From NCBI GenBank assembly GCA_002345575.1, contig DDVX01000002.1, forward strand, positions 62,001 through 126,000: 64,000 nt of DNA, written 5' to 3'. Source of the stretch: Stutzerimonas stutzeri. Its GTDB lineage: Bacteria > Pseudomonadota > Gammaproteobacteria > Pseudomonadales > Pseudomonadaceae. This document shows positions 7,019 to 15,102 of this stretch, one piece after another (positions within the stretch are counted from its first letter, which is position 1; each line of letters opens with the position of its first letter). Below the pieces are notes generated by a model that saw only the letters and a list, made by a program, of their open reading frames with translations, was not told the origin of the DNA and did no database searches. The translations under genes and the position numbers were made by a program.

Positions 7019-9088
7019 ATGAGTACACCTGACAGCAGTTACATCGAATGGCTGGAAAGCCAGTCCATGCTTCAAGCGGCCCGCGAGCGGGCCCGCCACT
7101 ATGCCGGCCAGGCACGGCTCTGGCAGCGCCCCTATGCACAGGCGCGACCACGCGATGCAAGCGCGACGTCCTCGGTGTGGTTCACTGCGTATCCCGCGGC
7201 AATCGTTACGCCAGAGGGTGGCTCGGTACTCCAGGCGCTGGCGGATGAGCGGCTTTGGAGTGCACTTTCCGATCTTGGCGTGCAGGGTATTCATAATGGC
7301 CCGATGAAGCGTTCCGGCGGCCTGCGTGGCCGTGAATTCACGCCGACCATCGATGGCAACTTCGACCGCATCAGCTTCGGTATCGACCCCAGCCTCGGCA
7401 CCGAGGCGCAAATGTTGCAACTCAGCCGCATGGCCGCCGCGCATAACGCCATCGTTATCGAGGACATCATCCCGGCGCACACCGGCAAGGGCGCCGATTT
7501 TCGTCTCGCTGAAATGGCCTACGGTGACTATCCGGGTCTGTACCACATGGTCGAAATCAACGAGGAAGACTGGCCGCTGCTGCCCGACGTGCCGGCAGGG
7601 CGAGACTCGGTCAACCTGTCGCCGGTGGTGGTTGAGCAGCTCAAGGACAAGCACTACATCGTTGGCCAGCTGCAGCGGGTGATCTTCTTCGAGCCGGGGA
7701 TCAAGGACACCGACTGGAGCGCCACCGACATCGTCACCGGCGTGGACGGCAAGCACCGCCGCTGGGTGTATCTGCATTACTTCAAGGAGGGCCAGCCGTC
7801 GCTGAACTGGCTGGACCCGACTTTCGCCGCGCAGCAGCTGATCATCGGCGATGCCTTGCATGCCATCGATGTGTCTGGTGCGCGCATGCTGCGCCTGGAC
7901 GCCAACGGCTTTCTCGGCGTCGAGCGTCGTGCCGAGGGCACCGCCTGGTCGGAGAGCCACCCCTTGTCAGTCACCAGCAACCAACTGATCGCCGGTGCCA
8001 TCCGCAAGGCCGGCGGCTTCAGTTTCCAAGAGCTGAACCTGACCATCGACGACATCGCCGCCATGTCCCACGGCGGTGCCGACCTGTCCTACGACTTCAT
8101 CACCCGTCCGGCCTATCACCATGCGCTGTTGACCGGCGACACCGAGTTCCTGCGGTTGATGCTGCGCGAGGTGCACTCATTCGGGATCGACCCGGCCTCG
8201 CTGATCCACGCGATGCAGAACCACGATGAGCTGACTCTGGAACTGGTGCATTTCTGGACATTGCACGCTCACGACCATTATCACTACCACGGCCAGACGC
8301 TACCGGGCGGCATCCTGCGTGAGCACATCCGCGAGGAAATGTACGAGCGGCTGACCGGCGAACACGCGCCCTACAACCTCAAGTTCGTCACCAATGGCGT
8401 GGCCTGCACCACCGCCAGTGTGATCACCGCCGCGCTGGGCATTCGTGACCTGAATGAAATCGGCCCCGCCGAGATCGAGCAGATCCAGCGGCTGCATATC
8501 CTGCTGGTGATGTTCAATGCCATGCAGCCTGGCGTATTTGCACTATCAGGCTGGGATCTGGTCGGCGCACTGCCTCTGGAGGCGGCGCAGGTCGAACACC
8601 TGATGGGCGATGGCGACACCCGCTGGCTGCATCGTGGCGCCTATGATCTGGCCGATCTCGCGCCCGAAGCCGAAACCTCCGCCGAAGGATTGCCACGAGC
8701 ACGTTCGCTATACGGCAGCTTGGTCGATCAGCTGCAGACCTCCGGCTCTTTTGCCTGTCAGCTCAAGCGCATCCTCAGTGTGCGGCGTGCGTACGATATT
8801 GCCGCGAGCAAACAGATCATGATTCCCGATGTGCAGGCGCCGGGGCTGCTGGTCATGGTGCACGAGCTGCCCGCCGGCAAGGGCGTGCAGATCACTGCAC
8901 TGAACTTCAGCGCCGAGTCGATCAGCGAAACGCTTTGCCTACCTGGCGTCGCGCCCGGTCCGGTGGTGGATATTATCCATGAGCGAGTCGAGGCAGACCT
9001 GACCGAGACCTGCGAGATGGTCCTCAACCTTGATCCCTATGAAGGTTTGGCTTTGCGGGTGGTGAGTGCAGCTTCTCCGGTGCTATGA
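7019..9088 (+). CDS. treS: Trehalose synthase (maltose alpha-D-glucosyltransferase), P. stutzeri type
   Basis: Interconverts maltose and trehalose by intramolecular transglucosylation (GH13), giving a compatible solute from maltose. From ATG 7019 the product is 689 residues, the length I recall for the characterised P. stutzeri enzyme, and the sequence is closely similar to it. GH13 residues can be placed: nucleophile Asp294 in RLDANGF, acid/base Glu338 in FQELN, and Asp403 in QNHDE. His/Tyr-rich stretch HAHDHYHYHGQ follows. The frame is open further upstream, but homologues begin MS-PD--YIEWL as here. The GGGA upstream is only a moderate ribosome site. The gene stands alone, without treY/treZ, glgE or a maltokinase fusion, between pbpG and a convergent sensor kinase gene. 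Confidence 0.88.
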   Translation: MSTPDSSYIEWLESQSMLQAARERARHYAGQARLWQRPYAQARPRDASATSSVWFTAYPAAIVTPEGGSVLQALADERLWSALSDLGVQGIHNGPMKRSGGLRGREFTPTIDGNFDRISFGIDPSLGTEAQMLQLSRMAAAHNAIVIEDIIPAHTGKGADFRLAEMAYGDYPGLYHMVEINEEDWPLLPDVPAGRDSVNLSPVVVEQLKDKHYIVGQLQRVIFFEPGIKDTDWSATDIVTGVDGKHRRWVYLHYFKEGQPSLNWLDPTFAAQQLIIGDALHAIDVSGARMLRLDANGFLGVERRAEGTAWSESHPLSVTSNQLIAGAIRKAGGFSFQELNLTIDDIAAMSHGGADLSYDFITRPAYHHALLTGDTEFLRLMLREVHSFGIDPASLIHAMQNHDELTLELVHFWTLHAHDHYHYHGQTLPGGILREHIREEMYERLTGEHAPYNLKFVTNGVACTTASVITAALGIRDLNEIGPAEIEQIQRLHILLVMFNAMQPGVFALSGWDLVGALPLEAAQVEHLMGDGDTRWLHRGAYDLADLAPEAETSAEGLPRARSLYGSLVDQLQTSGSFACQLKRILSVRRAYDIAASKQIMIPDVQAPGLLVMVHELPAGKGVQITALNFSAESISETLCLPGVAPGPVVDIIHERVEADLTETCEMVLNLDPYEGLALRVVSAASPVL

Positions 9089-9124
9089 CGGCAGCTGGCA
9101 GCATCGCCAGTCACAGCGTCGGCT

Positions 9125-10753
9125 CTAACGTACCTGCTCGGCGGCAGGATAGGAGCCGGCAATGGCCGCATCGAGGGCTTCGAGTGATACCGGCTTGACC
9201 AGATGCGTGTCGAAGCCGGCGGATTTCGAGCGTTCAAAATCCTTGATCTGGCCATAGCCGGTGAGTGCTACCAGGCGCAGCTCTTCCTTCGAGAACCTGC
9301 CCCGCAGCGCCGCCGCCAGATCGTAGCCATCCATTCCGGGCAGGCCGATATCCAGCACCGCCACGTCGGGCCGGAACTCTTTAGTGATTTGCAATGCCTG
9401 CAACGGCTCGCTGGCGGCGACGACTTCATGACCGCGGTGGGCCAGATAATCACGCAGGCTTTCCAAGGCATCGGCGTTATCGTCGACCAGAAGGATGCGC
9501 AGCGTTGATCCGGCGGCAATGGATGTGGGCTTGGGGGCAGCCTGACGGTTGTTCGTCAGGCTCAGGCGCGGTAACGAGACGGTGAATGCTGAGCCGCGGC
9601 CGATGCCTTCGCTGCGAGCTATCACTGAACCTTCGTGCAGCTCGACGAAGTTTTTCACCAGCGCCAGGCCGATACCAAGCCCACCCTTGCCACGGTCGAT
9701 GGTGGAAGCGCCCTGCTCGAACAAAGTGAACAACCGGGGAAAGAGCGTCGGGCTGATCCCCGAGCCGTTGTCATGCACCGTGACCGATACTTGGGATTCG
9801 GTGGCCTGCATGGTGATTTCGATCTGGCCGCCGCGGTCGGTGTACTTGGCCGCATTCGACAGCAGGTTGGCGAACACCTGCATCAGCCGGGTTGGGTCGC
9901 CGTACACCCAGACCGCCTGTTCTGGCAGGCGTATGGTCAGGCGGTGGCTGCGCTCCTGAAATAACGTTTCGGTAGTCTCAACGGTGCGCTGAATCACCTC
10001 TCTCAGCTCGAGCGGCTCACGCTTGAGTTCGGTCTTGCCCTGAATGATGCGGGTTGCATCCAGCAAGTCATCCAGCAGGCTGGAGAGGTGTTTCGCCTGG
10101 CGCTCGATGATCTGATGTTCGCGAGGCAGCTCCTGGCCCTTGCTGCGCAGTTTGAGCAAATCCAGAACGGTGATGATCGGCGCCAGCGGATTGCGCAGTT
10201 CGTGCCCGAGCATGGCGAGGAACTCGTCCTTGGCGCGGCTGGCCTGTTCGCGTTCATGGTTGGCGCGGGCGGTCTGTAAGCCCGTGGTCGCCAATGATGC
10301 GGCGGCGCGCAGAAAAGCCAACTGCGGCTCGCTGGGGAAATCATGCCGTTCGGAGCCAAACCAGATGTTTCCGCCGAATTTGCCGCAGCCCATACTCAGC
10401 CGCACCACGCGCATCGGCTGCTGCGGGGTAAGCAGCAAATGCACGCGTCCATCAGGTAAGCGAGTCTGTTCCCATTTGCCGGCGGCGACCTCCCACTCGG
10501 CCCGAGCCGGCGCGTCGATGTATTGCCCGTTCAGGCGCAACACCCTGTGTGGGGGCGTATCCGGCAGCAGCTTGACGTCGGCCATGATGAAACGCATCGG
10601 CACGATGCGTTCAACGGCTTCGATAGTGATTTGCAAAATGGCGGCACCGTCGCGTCCTGCCCACAAGGCAGGCAGTGCCAACAGCCCCATCAGGTCGCGG
10701 AGGCTACGGGCTGAGCTGACGTTATCCAAACGCTCCGACATCGGTGGATTCAT
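9125..10753 (-). CDS. Hybrid sensor histidine kinase with C-terminal receiver domain
   Basis: 542 residues, soluble, no membrane segment. Order: an N-terminal GAF-like sensory region (about 20-165), a HisKA domain with the phosphorylated His184 in MLGHELRNPLAP, an HATPase domain with the N box (Asn300 in LLSNAAKYT), VHDNGSGI and GGLGIGLALVK, then a receiver domain with acidic pocket LLVDDN and phospho-acceptor Asp468 in VLDIGLPGMDG, followed by LTGYG and HLVKP. It carries no output domain, so phosphate probably passes to a separate protein. A MEDS-domain gene lies 30 bases upstream on the same strand, suggesting that the two act together. ATG 10753 was kept; a second ATG four codons on is also possible. 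Confidence 0.88.
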   Translation of the reverse strand: MNPPMSERLDNVSSARSLRDLMGLLALPALWAGRDGAAILQITIEAVERIVPMRFIMADVKLLPDTPPHRVLRLNGQYIDAPARAEWEVAAGKWEQTRLPDGRVHLLLTPQQPMRVVRLSMGCGKFGGNIWFGSERHDFPSEPQLAFLRAAASLATTGLQTARANHEREQASRAKDEFLAMLGHELRNPLAPIITVLDLLKLRSKGQELPREHQIIERQAKHLSSLLDDLLDATRIIQGKTELKREPLELREVIQRTVETTETLFQERSHRLTIRLPEQAVWVYGDPTRLMQVFANLLSNAAKYTDRGGQIEITMQATESQVSVTVHDNGSGISPTLFPRLFTLFEQGASTIDRGKGGLGIGLALVKNFVELHEGSVIARSEGIGRGSAFTVSLPRLSLTNNRQAAPKPTSIAAGSTLRILLVDDNADALESLRDYLAHRGHEVVAASEPLQALQITKEFRPDVAVLDIGLPGMDGYDLAAALRGRFSKEELRLVALTGYGQIKDFERSKSAGFDTHLVKPVSLEALDAAIAGSYPAAEQVR

Positions 10754-10783
10754 TTAACGCTTTGGCCAGCACAAGGGCCGTGA

Positions 10784-11428
10784 TCAGCTGGCATGGGTGC
10801 TACGCGACTGTGTGCCGATTTCCCTGTTGCGCAGCTCTTCGAGCATTTCGGTTGCAGGCGTGTAGAAAGGGTTTTCCTGCACGATGCCATTGATCAGAGT
10901 CAGGGGATGAGTACGCAGCAGGTCCATCATCGTCGAGCCGTTGAGCTTGGCGATGTCGTAGACACAGATCGCCGGCTGGCGATTCTTCGACAGTACTTCG
11001 TTGACCTCTGCCTCATAGGCGAGAAGATCCTTCTCAACGGCTGCGCCACGGAACGCCCAGTCCATGTTGCCCATGATGCGCACCCTGGGATAACCCGCCT
11101 TGGCCGCCTGCTTGCACGCGGCATCCAGCGTTGCAAGCATGCGATCTTTCTCGAAGACACCGTTTTCATCCAGGTAAACGCCTTGCCAGGACTGCAGCTC
11201 CAGCTGGCCACAGGCTTCACAGGCGTGGGTGTCGATCCCACCTGCAGTCAGGCGATTACGGTGTTCTGCCAAGGTGGCAGGATCGAGAATATGGATGCTC
11301 TTCTCACCCTGATCGAGCGCTTCCCTGAAAAAAGGGATCAGCACATCGTATTCCTGCTCGCGGCTATCGAAGAACGCGCAAACGTGGAAATGCTCAATCG
11401 CGGTGCCAGCCAGTGAAAGGTCGCTCAT
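10784..11428 (-). CDS. MEDS-domain sensory protein
   Basis: 214 residues matching the MEDS (DcmR-like sensory) domain: HFHVCAFFDSREQEYDVLIPFF near the N-terminus, then a conserved MGNMDWAF block and CVYDIAKLNGSTMMDLLRTHPLTLINGIVQENPFY near the end. MEDS domains are found in DcmR, a dichloromethane-responsive repressor, and fused to or beside histidine kinases; ligands are mostly unknown. It has no DNA-binding domain here. Being first in a two-gene unit with the downstream hybrid kinase, it may be the signal-sensing partner; that is inference. The region upstream of its start (11429-11689) has no recognisable gene. Confidence 0.8.
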   Translation of the reverse strand: MSDLSLAGTAIEHFHVCAFFDSREQEYDVLIPFFREALDQGEKSIHILDPATLAEHRNRLTAGGIDTHACEACGQLELQSWQGVYLDENGVFEKDRMLATLDAACKQAAKAGYPRVRIMGNMDWAFRGAAVEKDLLAYEAEVNEVLSKNRQPAICVYDIAKLNGSTMMDLLRTHPLTLINGIVQENPFYTPATEMLEELRNREIGTQSRSTHAS

Positions 11429-11689
11429 AGTTTATCTCCTGAGTCAGACAACTCTCAGCAGTCATGAAATGGTGCCGATATGGCAAGGCGTCGATTCTAC
11501 AGGCTAAAGCAAAGTCGCACCCCCGCACTCGGACTCTCTTCGCGATGAGCGGTCGAGACTTTGGTGTTGGTTGGTGCGGCAGAGCAAATGCATGACATGC
11601 TCCAAGCGATCAGCAGACAATAGCGGCCTTACTCGCCCGGCCCATACCGCTGCGGCATGGGTGGGGATCCGTCTGACAATGGAGTCGAA

Positions 11690-12133
11690 ATGACTATCGA
11701 ATGGTGGTACTGGGCGGTCGGTGGCTTGCTGCTGATCATGCTGGAGCTGGTGATTCCCTCATTTTTCGTGATCTGGTTCGGCATGGGCGCGCTGTTGGTC
11801 GGGGCGACACTGCTCATTTCTGGCGGCCTGTCACTGACCCTGCAACTGGTGATCTGGGCACTGGCTTCGCTGGCCATGGTGGTGCTCTGGTTCAGGGTGT
11901 TCAAACCCAACCGACACAAGACATTGATCGGCACCGCTGCTGGCGAAGTGATCGGCGAAGTGGGCTTGCTGGTTGGCCAGGTCGAACCGTTCCAGCGTGG
12001 CAAGGTACGCTTCCAACGGCCCATTCTCGGCGCTGAGGAATGGGCCTGCGTGGCGGAGCAGAGCATCAGCGCCGGTGAGCGCGTGCGACTGGTTTCCGTC
12101 GAAGGTAGCTACCTGAAAGTCACCAAAGCCTGA
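11690..12133 (+). CDS. NfeD-family membrane protein
   Basis: 147 residues: two or three closely spaced N-terminal membrane helices (WWYWAVGGLLLIMLELVIPSF and following), then an OB-fold NfeD domain (GEVGLLVGQVEPFQRGKVRF...GERVRLVSVEGSYLKV). NfeD proteins partner with SPFH/stomatin-like proteins in membrane microdomains. The partner gene lies downstream at 12308 on the same strand. GGAG lies 6 bases before ATG 11690; in-frame upstream codons lack such a site. The two genes are separated by a 174-base gap that contains a repeat-like sequence. Confidence 0.88.
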   Translation: MTIEWWYWAVGGLLLIMLELVIPSFFVIWFGMGALLVGATLLISGGLSLTLQLVIWALASLAMVVLWFRVFKPNRHKTLIGTAAGEVIGEVGLLVGQVEPFQRGKVRFQRPILGAEEWACVAEQSISAGERVRLVSVEGSYLKVTKA

Positions 12134-12290
12134 CGGGTATCTCTAAAAACACCTGCGTTGCCATCACTGCGTTAGAAAACGGGCGGAAATGCTCATTTAC
12201 AGCTCGTAAACTGCGCTCTTTCGGCTGATCTCTCCCTGCGCTGGCTGCCTCGCCTACGGTTTTAAAGGCACCCTGAACAGACTGTTTCTT
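12134..12290. repeat. Probable dispersed intergenic repeat between nfeD and the SPFH gene
   Basis: The gap contains no open gene. It holds TTTACAGCTCGTAAA (12196-12210), an inverted repeat of 5 bases around a 5-base centre, inside a longer sequence whose flanks look like a pseudomonad intergenic repeat that I recognise only by eye. No second copy is visible in this window, so the repeat call depends on a genome search. Confidence 0.35.
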
Positions 12291-12307
12291 ACTCTAGGAG
12301 TCACTTA

Positions 12308-13171
12308 ATGAATGCGGGACTGATCATTGCCGCTGTGGTGCTGGTATTTATCGTCGTTACCATCGCCAAGGGCGTGCGCCTGGTGGCCCAGGGCGAGGAG
12401 TGGGTGGTCGAGCGACTCGGCAAATACCACAGCACCCTGCGTCCGGGGCTGAACATCTTGATTCCGTACCTGGATCGGGTGGCCTACAAGCTGGTGACCA
12501 AGGACATCATCCTCGACGTACAGGAGCAGGAAGTCATCACCCGTGATAACGCGGTGATCCTTACCAATGCCATCGCCTTTATCAAGGTTACCGATCCGGT
12601 CAAGGCGGTCTATGGCATCACTGATTTCTCCGAGGCGATCCGCAACCTGATCATGACCACCCTGCGCTCCATCGTTGGCGAAATGGAGCTGGACGAAGCA
12701 CTGTCGTCACGTGACCGGATCAAGGCGCGCTTGCGCGAAAGCATTGCCGACGAGGCGGTGGACTGGGGGCTGACCGTCAAGTCGGTGGAAATCCAGGACA
12801 TCAAGCCTTCGGAATCCATGCAGCGCGCGATGGAGCTGCAGGCCGCTGCAGAGCGTGAGCGCAAGGCTACTGTGACCCGTGCCGAAGGTGCCAAGCAGGC
12901 GGCCATTCTCGAAGCCGAAGCGCGTCTGGAGTCGGCTCGCCGCGACGCTGATGCACAGGTCATGCTGGCTGAAGCTTCGGCGGAAGCGATTCGCCGTGTC
13001 AGCAGCTCCATAGGCAGCGAAAGCGGGCCGATGATGTACCTGCTCGGCGAGAAATACATCGCCGCTCTGGACCGCTTGAGCCAGAGTAACAACGCCAAGA
13101 CCGTCCTGCTGCCCGCCGACATCCAGGAAACCCTGCGCGGTGTGGTCGGCAAACTGGGTGCGCGCAGCTGA
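12308..13171 (+). CDS. SPFH/stomatin-like membrane protease-associated protein (paraslipin, QmcA-like)
   Basis: 287 residues. One N-terminal membrane helix (LIIAAVVLVFIVVTIAKGV), then the SPFH/Band 7 domain (GEEWVVERLGKYHSTLRPGLNILIPYLDRV, DVQEQEVITRDNA, LRSIVGEMELDEALSSRD), and an Ala/Glu-rich coiled coil (about 175-235: AAAERERKATVTRAEGAKQA). E. coli QmcA and its relatives form large membrane cages with FtsH/HflKC or NfeD partners. Ribosome site AGGAG 7 bases before ATG. Paired with the upstream nfeD gene, the usual arrangement. Confidence 0.9.
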   Translation: MNAGLIIAAVVLVFIVVTIAKGVRLVAQGEEWVVERLGKYHSTLRPGLNILIPYLDRVAYKLVTKDIILDVQEQEVITRDNAVILTNAIAFIKVTDPVKAVYGITDFSEAIRNLIMTTLRSIVGEMELDEALSSRDRIKARLRESIADEAVDWGLTVKSVEIQDIKPSESMQRAMELQAAAERERKATVTRAEGAKQAAILEAEARLESARRDADAQVMLAEASAEAIRRVSSSIGSESGPMMYLLGEKYIAALDRLSQSNNAKTVLLPADIQETLRGVVGKLGARS

Positions 13172-13209
13172 GTACGGCCTTCCAGCCGACTAGCTGAACA
13201 CCTGCATTC

Positions 13210-13243
13210 TCTCCCGGTCGAAATTTGACCAGCTACCGGGAGA
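13210..13243 (+). promoter_or_regulatory. Hairpin that would mask the DUF4126 ribosome binding site
   Basis: TCTCCCGGT (13210-13218) pairs perfectly with ACCGGGAGA (13235-13243). The second arm contains GGGAGA, which is the Shine-Dalgarno sequence for the GTG start at 13251. The structure could work as a terminator for the SPFH gene or as a translation control; there is no U-run after it, which favours the second. Confidence 0.45.
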
Positions 13244-13250
13244 AATCAGC

Positions 13251-13754
13251 GTGTCCAATTCCAGCAATCTCTTACTGGCCGCCCTGGCAATCGGGGCGGT
13301 AACGGGTATGCGCAGCATGTTGGCGCCGGCTATGGTCAGCCGGGCGTTAAGCGAGCGAGACGATCTGACTGGCGCAGGGGAGGCGGCGCAGCTGCTGACC
13401 TCAGATGCGGCGCAAACATTTCTTCCGGTGCTGGCGGCCGGAGAGATTGCAGGCGACAAGATGCCGTTCGCCCCGGATCGGACCATAGTGCCGTCGATGA
13501 TGTTTCGTGCATTGTCTGGAGGGGTGAGTGCGGCGGCGCTGGCCGGCGTGCGACGCGAGCCTGTGCTGGTGCCGGCGTTGCTCGGCGCTACGGCGGCGCT
13601 GGTTGCCTCGAAGATCGGCCTGAGCTTGCGCAAGCCCTATCAGCCCAACACGATACTCAACGCTGCGCTCGGCCTGGCCGAGGATTGTCTGGCGGTGGGC
13701 CTCGGCCGGGCCGGTTTGCGCGAGGCACTGGGCGAGGAGCGGCGTCAATCTTGA
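13251..13754 (+). CDS. DUF4126-family membrane protein
   Basis: 167 residues with several hydrophobic segments (LLLAALAIGAVTGMRSM, FLPVLAAGEIAGDKMPF, GGVSAAALAGV, PALLGATAALVASKIGL). The GxxTGMRSMxAPA start and the GEIAGDKMP block with the later ALAEDCLAVGLG are typical of DUF4126. No function is known for the family. GTG start at 13251 with GGGAGA 8 bases upstream inside a hairpin. The gene lies 79 bases after the SPFH gene and may be transcribed with it or alone. Confidence 0.75.
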   Translation: MSNSSNLLLAALAIGAVTGMRSMLAPAMVSRALSERDDLTGAGEAAQLLTSDAAQTFLPVLAAGEIAGDKMPFAPDRTIVPSMMFRALSGGVSAAALAGVRREPVLVPALLGATAALVASKIGLSLRKPYQPNTILNAALGLAEDCLAVGLGRAGLREALGEERRQS

Positions 13755-13818
13755 GGTAAGGGCATGCCCCTCGCGGACTTCGGGCGATCAGCTCGGCCAG
13801 CGGCAATCAAGGCAGGCA

Positions 13819-13895
13819 GGTGGATAACGTGCGAAGCGCTTATCCACCGGAGATCTCGACGGGGAAGGTGGAAAAGGCTACGCCGTTTCCACCTT
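13819..13895. repeat. Two adjacent palindromic repeats (GGTGGATAA and AAGGTGGAAA type)
   Basis: GGTGGATAA (13819-13827) pairs with TTATCCACC (13840-13848), and AAGGTGGAAA (13865-13874) pairs with TTTCCACCTT (13886-13895). The same two hairpin types occur again as a pair at 21986-22085. They lie between convergent genes, so they may also act as terminators. Confidence 0.7.
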
Positions 13896-13900
13896 ACGAC

Positions 13901-14743
13901 TCAATCCAGATCCGCTGCGCTGTGGCGTTCCGGTGCCTGCTCGGATTCCTCGCCCCAGGTGCGGTTGACCTTGCGACCGCGGATAACCGCCGGGCGTGCG
14001 GCGATATCGGCGGCCCAGCGCTGTACGTGCTGGTAGTCCTGCACCGAAAGGAATTCGCCGGCCTGGTACAATTCACCCATTGCTAGCACGCCATACCAGG
14101 GCCAGATCGCCATATCGGCAATTGTGTAGTCATCGCCAGCAACAAAGGGCCGTTCGGCCAGTTGGCGATCAAGCACGTCCAGCTGGCGCTTGGTTTCCAT
14201 GGCGTAGCGGTTGATCGGATATTCGTACTTTTCTGGTGCATAGGCATAGAAATGTCCGAAGCCGCCGCCGACGAAGGGTGCTGAACCCATCTGCCAGAAC
14301 AGCCAGTTCAGTGTCTCGGTGCGCGCTCGAAGTTCGTTAGGCAGGAAGGCGCCGAATTTTTCCGCGAGATAGACCAGGATCGAGCCGGACTCGAACACCC
14401 GCAGCGGCTCGCCTGCGACGCTATGGTCGGCCAGCGCCGGAATCTTCGAGTTGGGATTGATCTCAACGAAGCCACTGCCGAACTGGTCGCCGTCGCCAAT
14501 CTTGATCAGCCAGGCGTCGTACTCGGCGCCGCTGTGGCCAAGGGCGAGCAGTTCTTCGAGCATGATGCTGACCTTGACGCCGTTGGGCGTGGCCAGTGAA
14601 TAAAGCTGAAGCGGGTGCTTGCCAACCGGCAACGCCCGTTCCTCCCGCGCGCCGGCCGTCGGGGCGTTAATGCTGGCGAACTTGCCTCCAGAAGGCGCAT
14701 CGTGCGTCCAGACCTTCGGCGGAACGTAAATTGTGGCAGGCAT
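13901..14743 (-). CDS. yghU: Glutathione S-transferase-like disulfide-bond oxidoreductase, YghU type
   Basis: 280 residues. The family's N-terminal extension (YVPPKVWTHDAPSGGKFASINAPTAGAREERALPVGKHPLQLYSLATPNG) precedes a thioredoxin-fold GST domain (VKVSIMLEELL, NPNSKIPAL, FESGSILVYLAEKFG) and an all-helical C-terminal domain (LNWLFWQMGSAPFVGGGFGHFY, YTIADMAIWPWYG). E. coli YghU binds two glutathiones and reduces disulfides. ATG 14743 has GAGGAG 7 bases upstream; the longer open frame beyond it overlaps a kinase remnant and is not part of this gene. Confidence 0.9.
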   Translation of the reverse strand: MPATIYVPPKVWTHDAPSGGKFASINAPTAGAREERALPVGKHPLQLYSLATPNGVKVSIMLEELLALGHSGAEYDAWLIKIGDGDQFGSGFVEINPNSKIPALADHSVAGEPLRVFESGSILVYLAEKFGAFLPNELRARTETLNWLFWQMGSAPFVGGGFGHFYAYAPEKYEYPINRYAMETKRQLDVLDRQLAERPFVAGDDYTIADMAIWPWYGVLAMGELYQAGEFLSVQDYQHVQRWAADIAARPAVIRGRKVNRTWGEESEQAPERHSAADLD

Positions 14744-14839
14744 GGAAATCTCCTCGTACTGAACAGGATGTGCGCAGCATGCTACGCCTTTGGTCGGCTG
14801 AGTCGGTGCTCGCCTGCCGCATACTCTTAGTGTCGGCTC

Positions 14840-15102
14840 ATAGTCGCTGACTATCTTGCTTGCACGTTTGACGCTGGTATAGATCTGCGACGCGATCATG
14901 CTCGGCTTGGCGCCAAGTTCAGCAGCCAGCATCAGCACCTCCGAGCCAAGCTGTATCGCGCCCAGGGGCACGCGCAGATCGTGCCCGAGAATGCCGAGAA
15001 AATATTGCGCGAGGCGCTGACAGCTTCCGGATGGCTTGCGACGGACTCGGCAAACGCCTGGTCGATCGCTTCGTCGGTAGCGGAACGGAAGTAACGTCGC
15101 GG
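14840..15102 (-). pseudogene. Remnant of a histidine kinase gene (N-terminal region and HisKA domain, frameshifted)
   Basis: Reading the minus strand from just after the galE stop, one frame encodes RYFRSATDEAIDQAFAESVA, a segment I recognise from the region before the HisKA domain of pseudomonad kinases. Near base 15000 the similarity jumps one frame to FLGILGHDLRVPLGAI, a clear H box, followed by ASQIYTSVKRASKIVSDY. The ATPase domain is missing and no start codon or complete frame remains. The piece abuts the galE stop directly, so a deletion or rearrangement probably removed its 5' end. The kinase identity is read from motifs only. Confidence 0.7.

Noticed and set aside
6848..7960. A 370-codon open frame on the minus strand
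   Set aside because: Antisense to pbpG and treS; no ribosome site or recognisable domain.
13819..13848. TTATCCACC sequences as a replication origin
   Set aside because: Only isolated near-DnaA boxes in hairpins, without an AT-rich unwinding region or dnaA/dnaN nearby. They are intergenic repeats here.
14744..14971. N-terminal extension of the yghU frame
   Set aside because: The extra residues (GAIQLGSEVLMLAAELG) belong to the histidine kinase remnant; yghU has a good ribosome site at its own ATG 14743.
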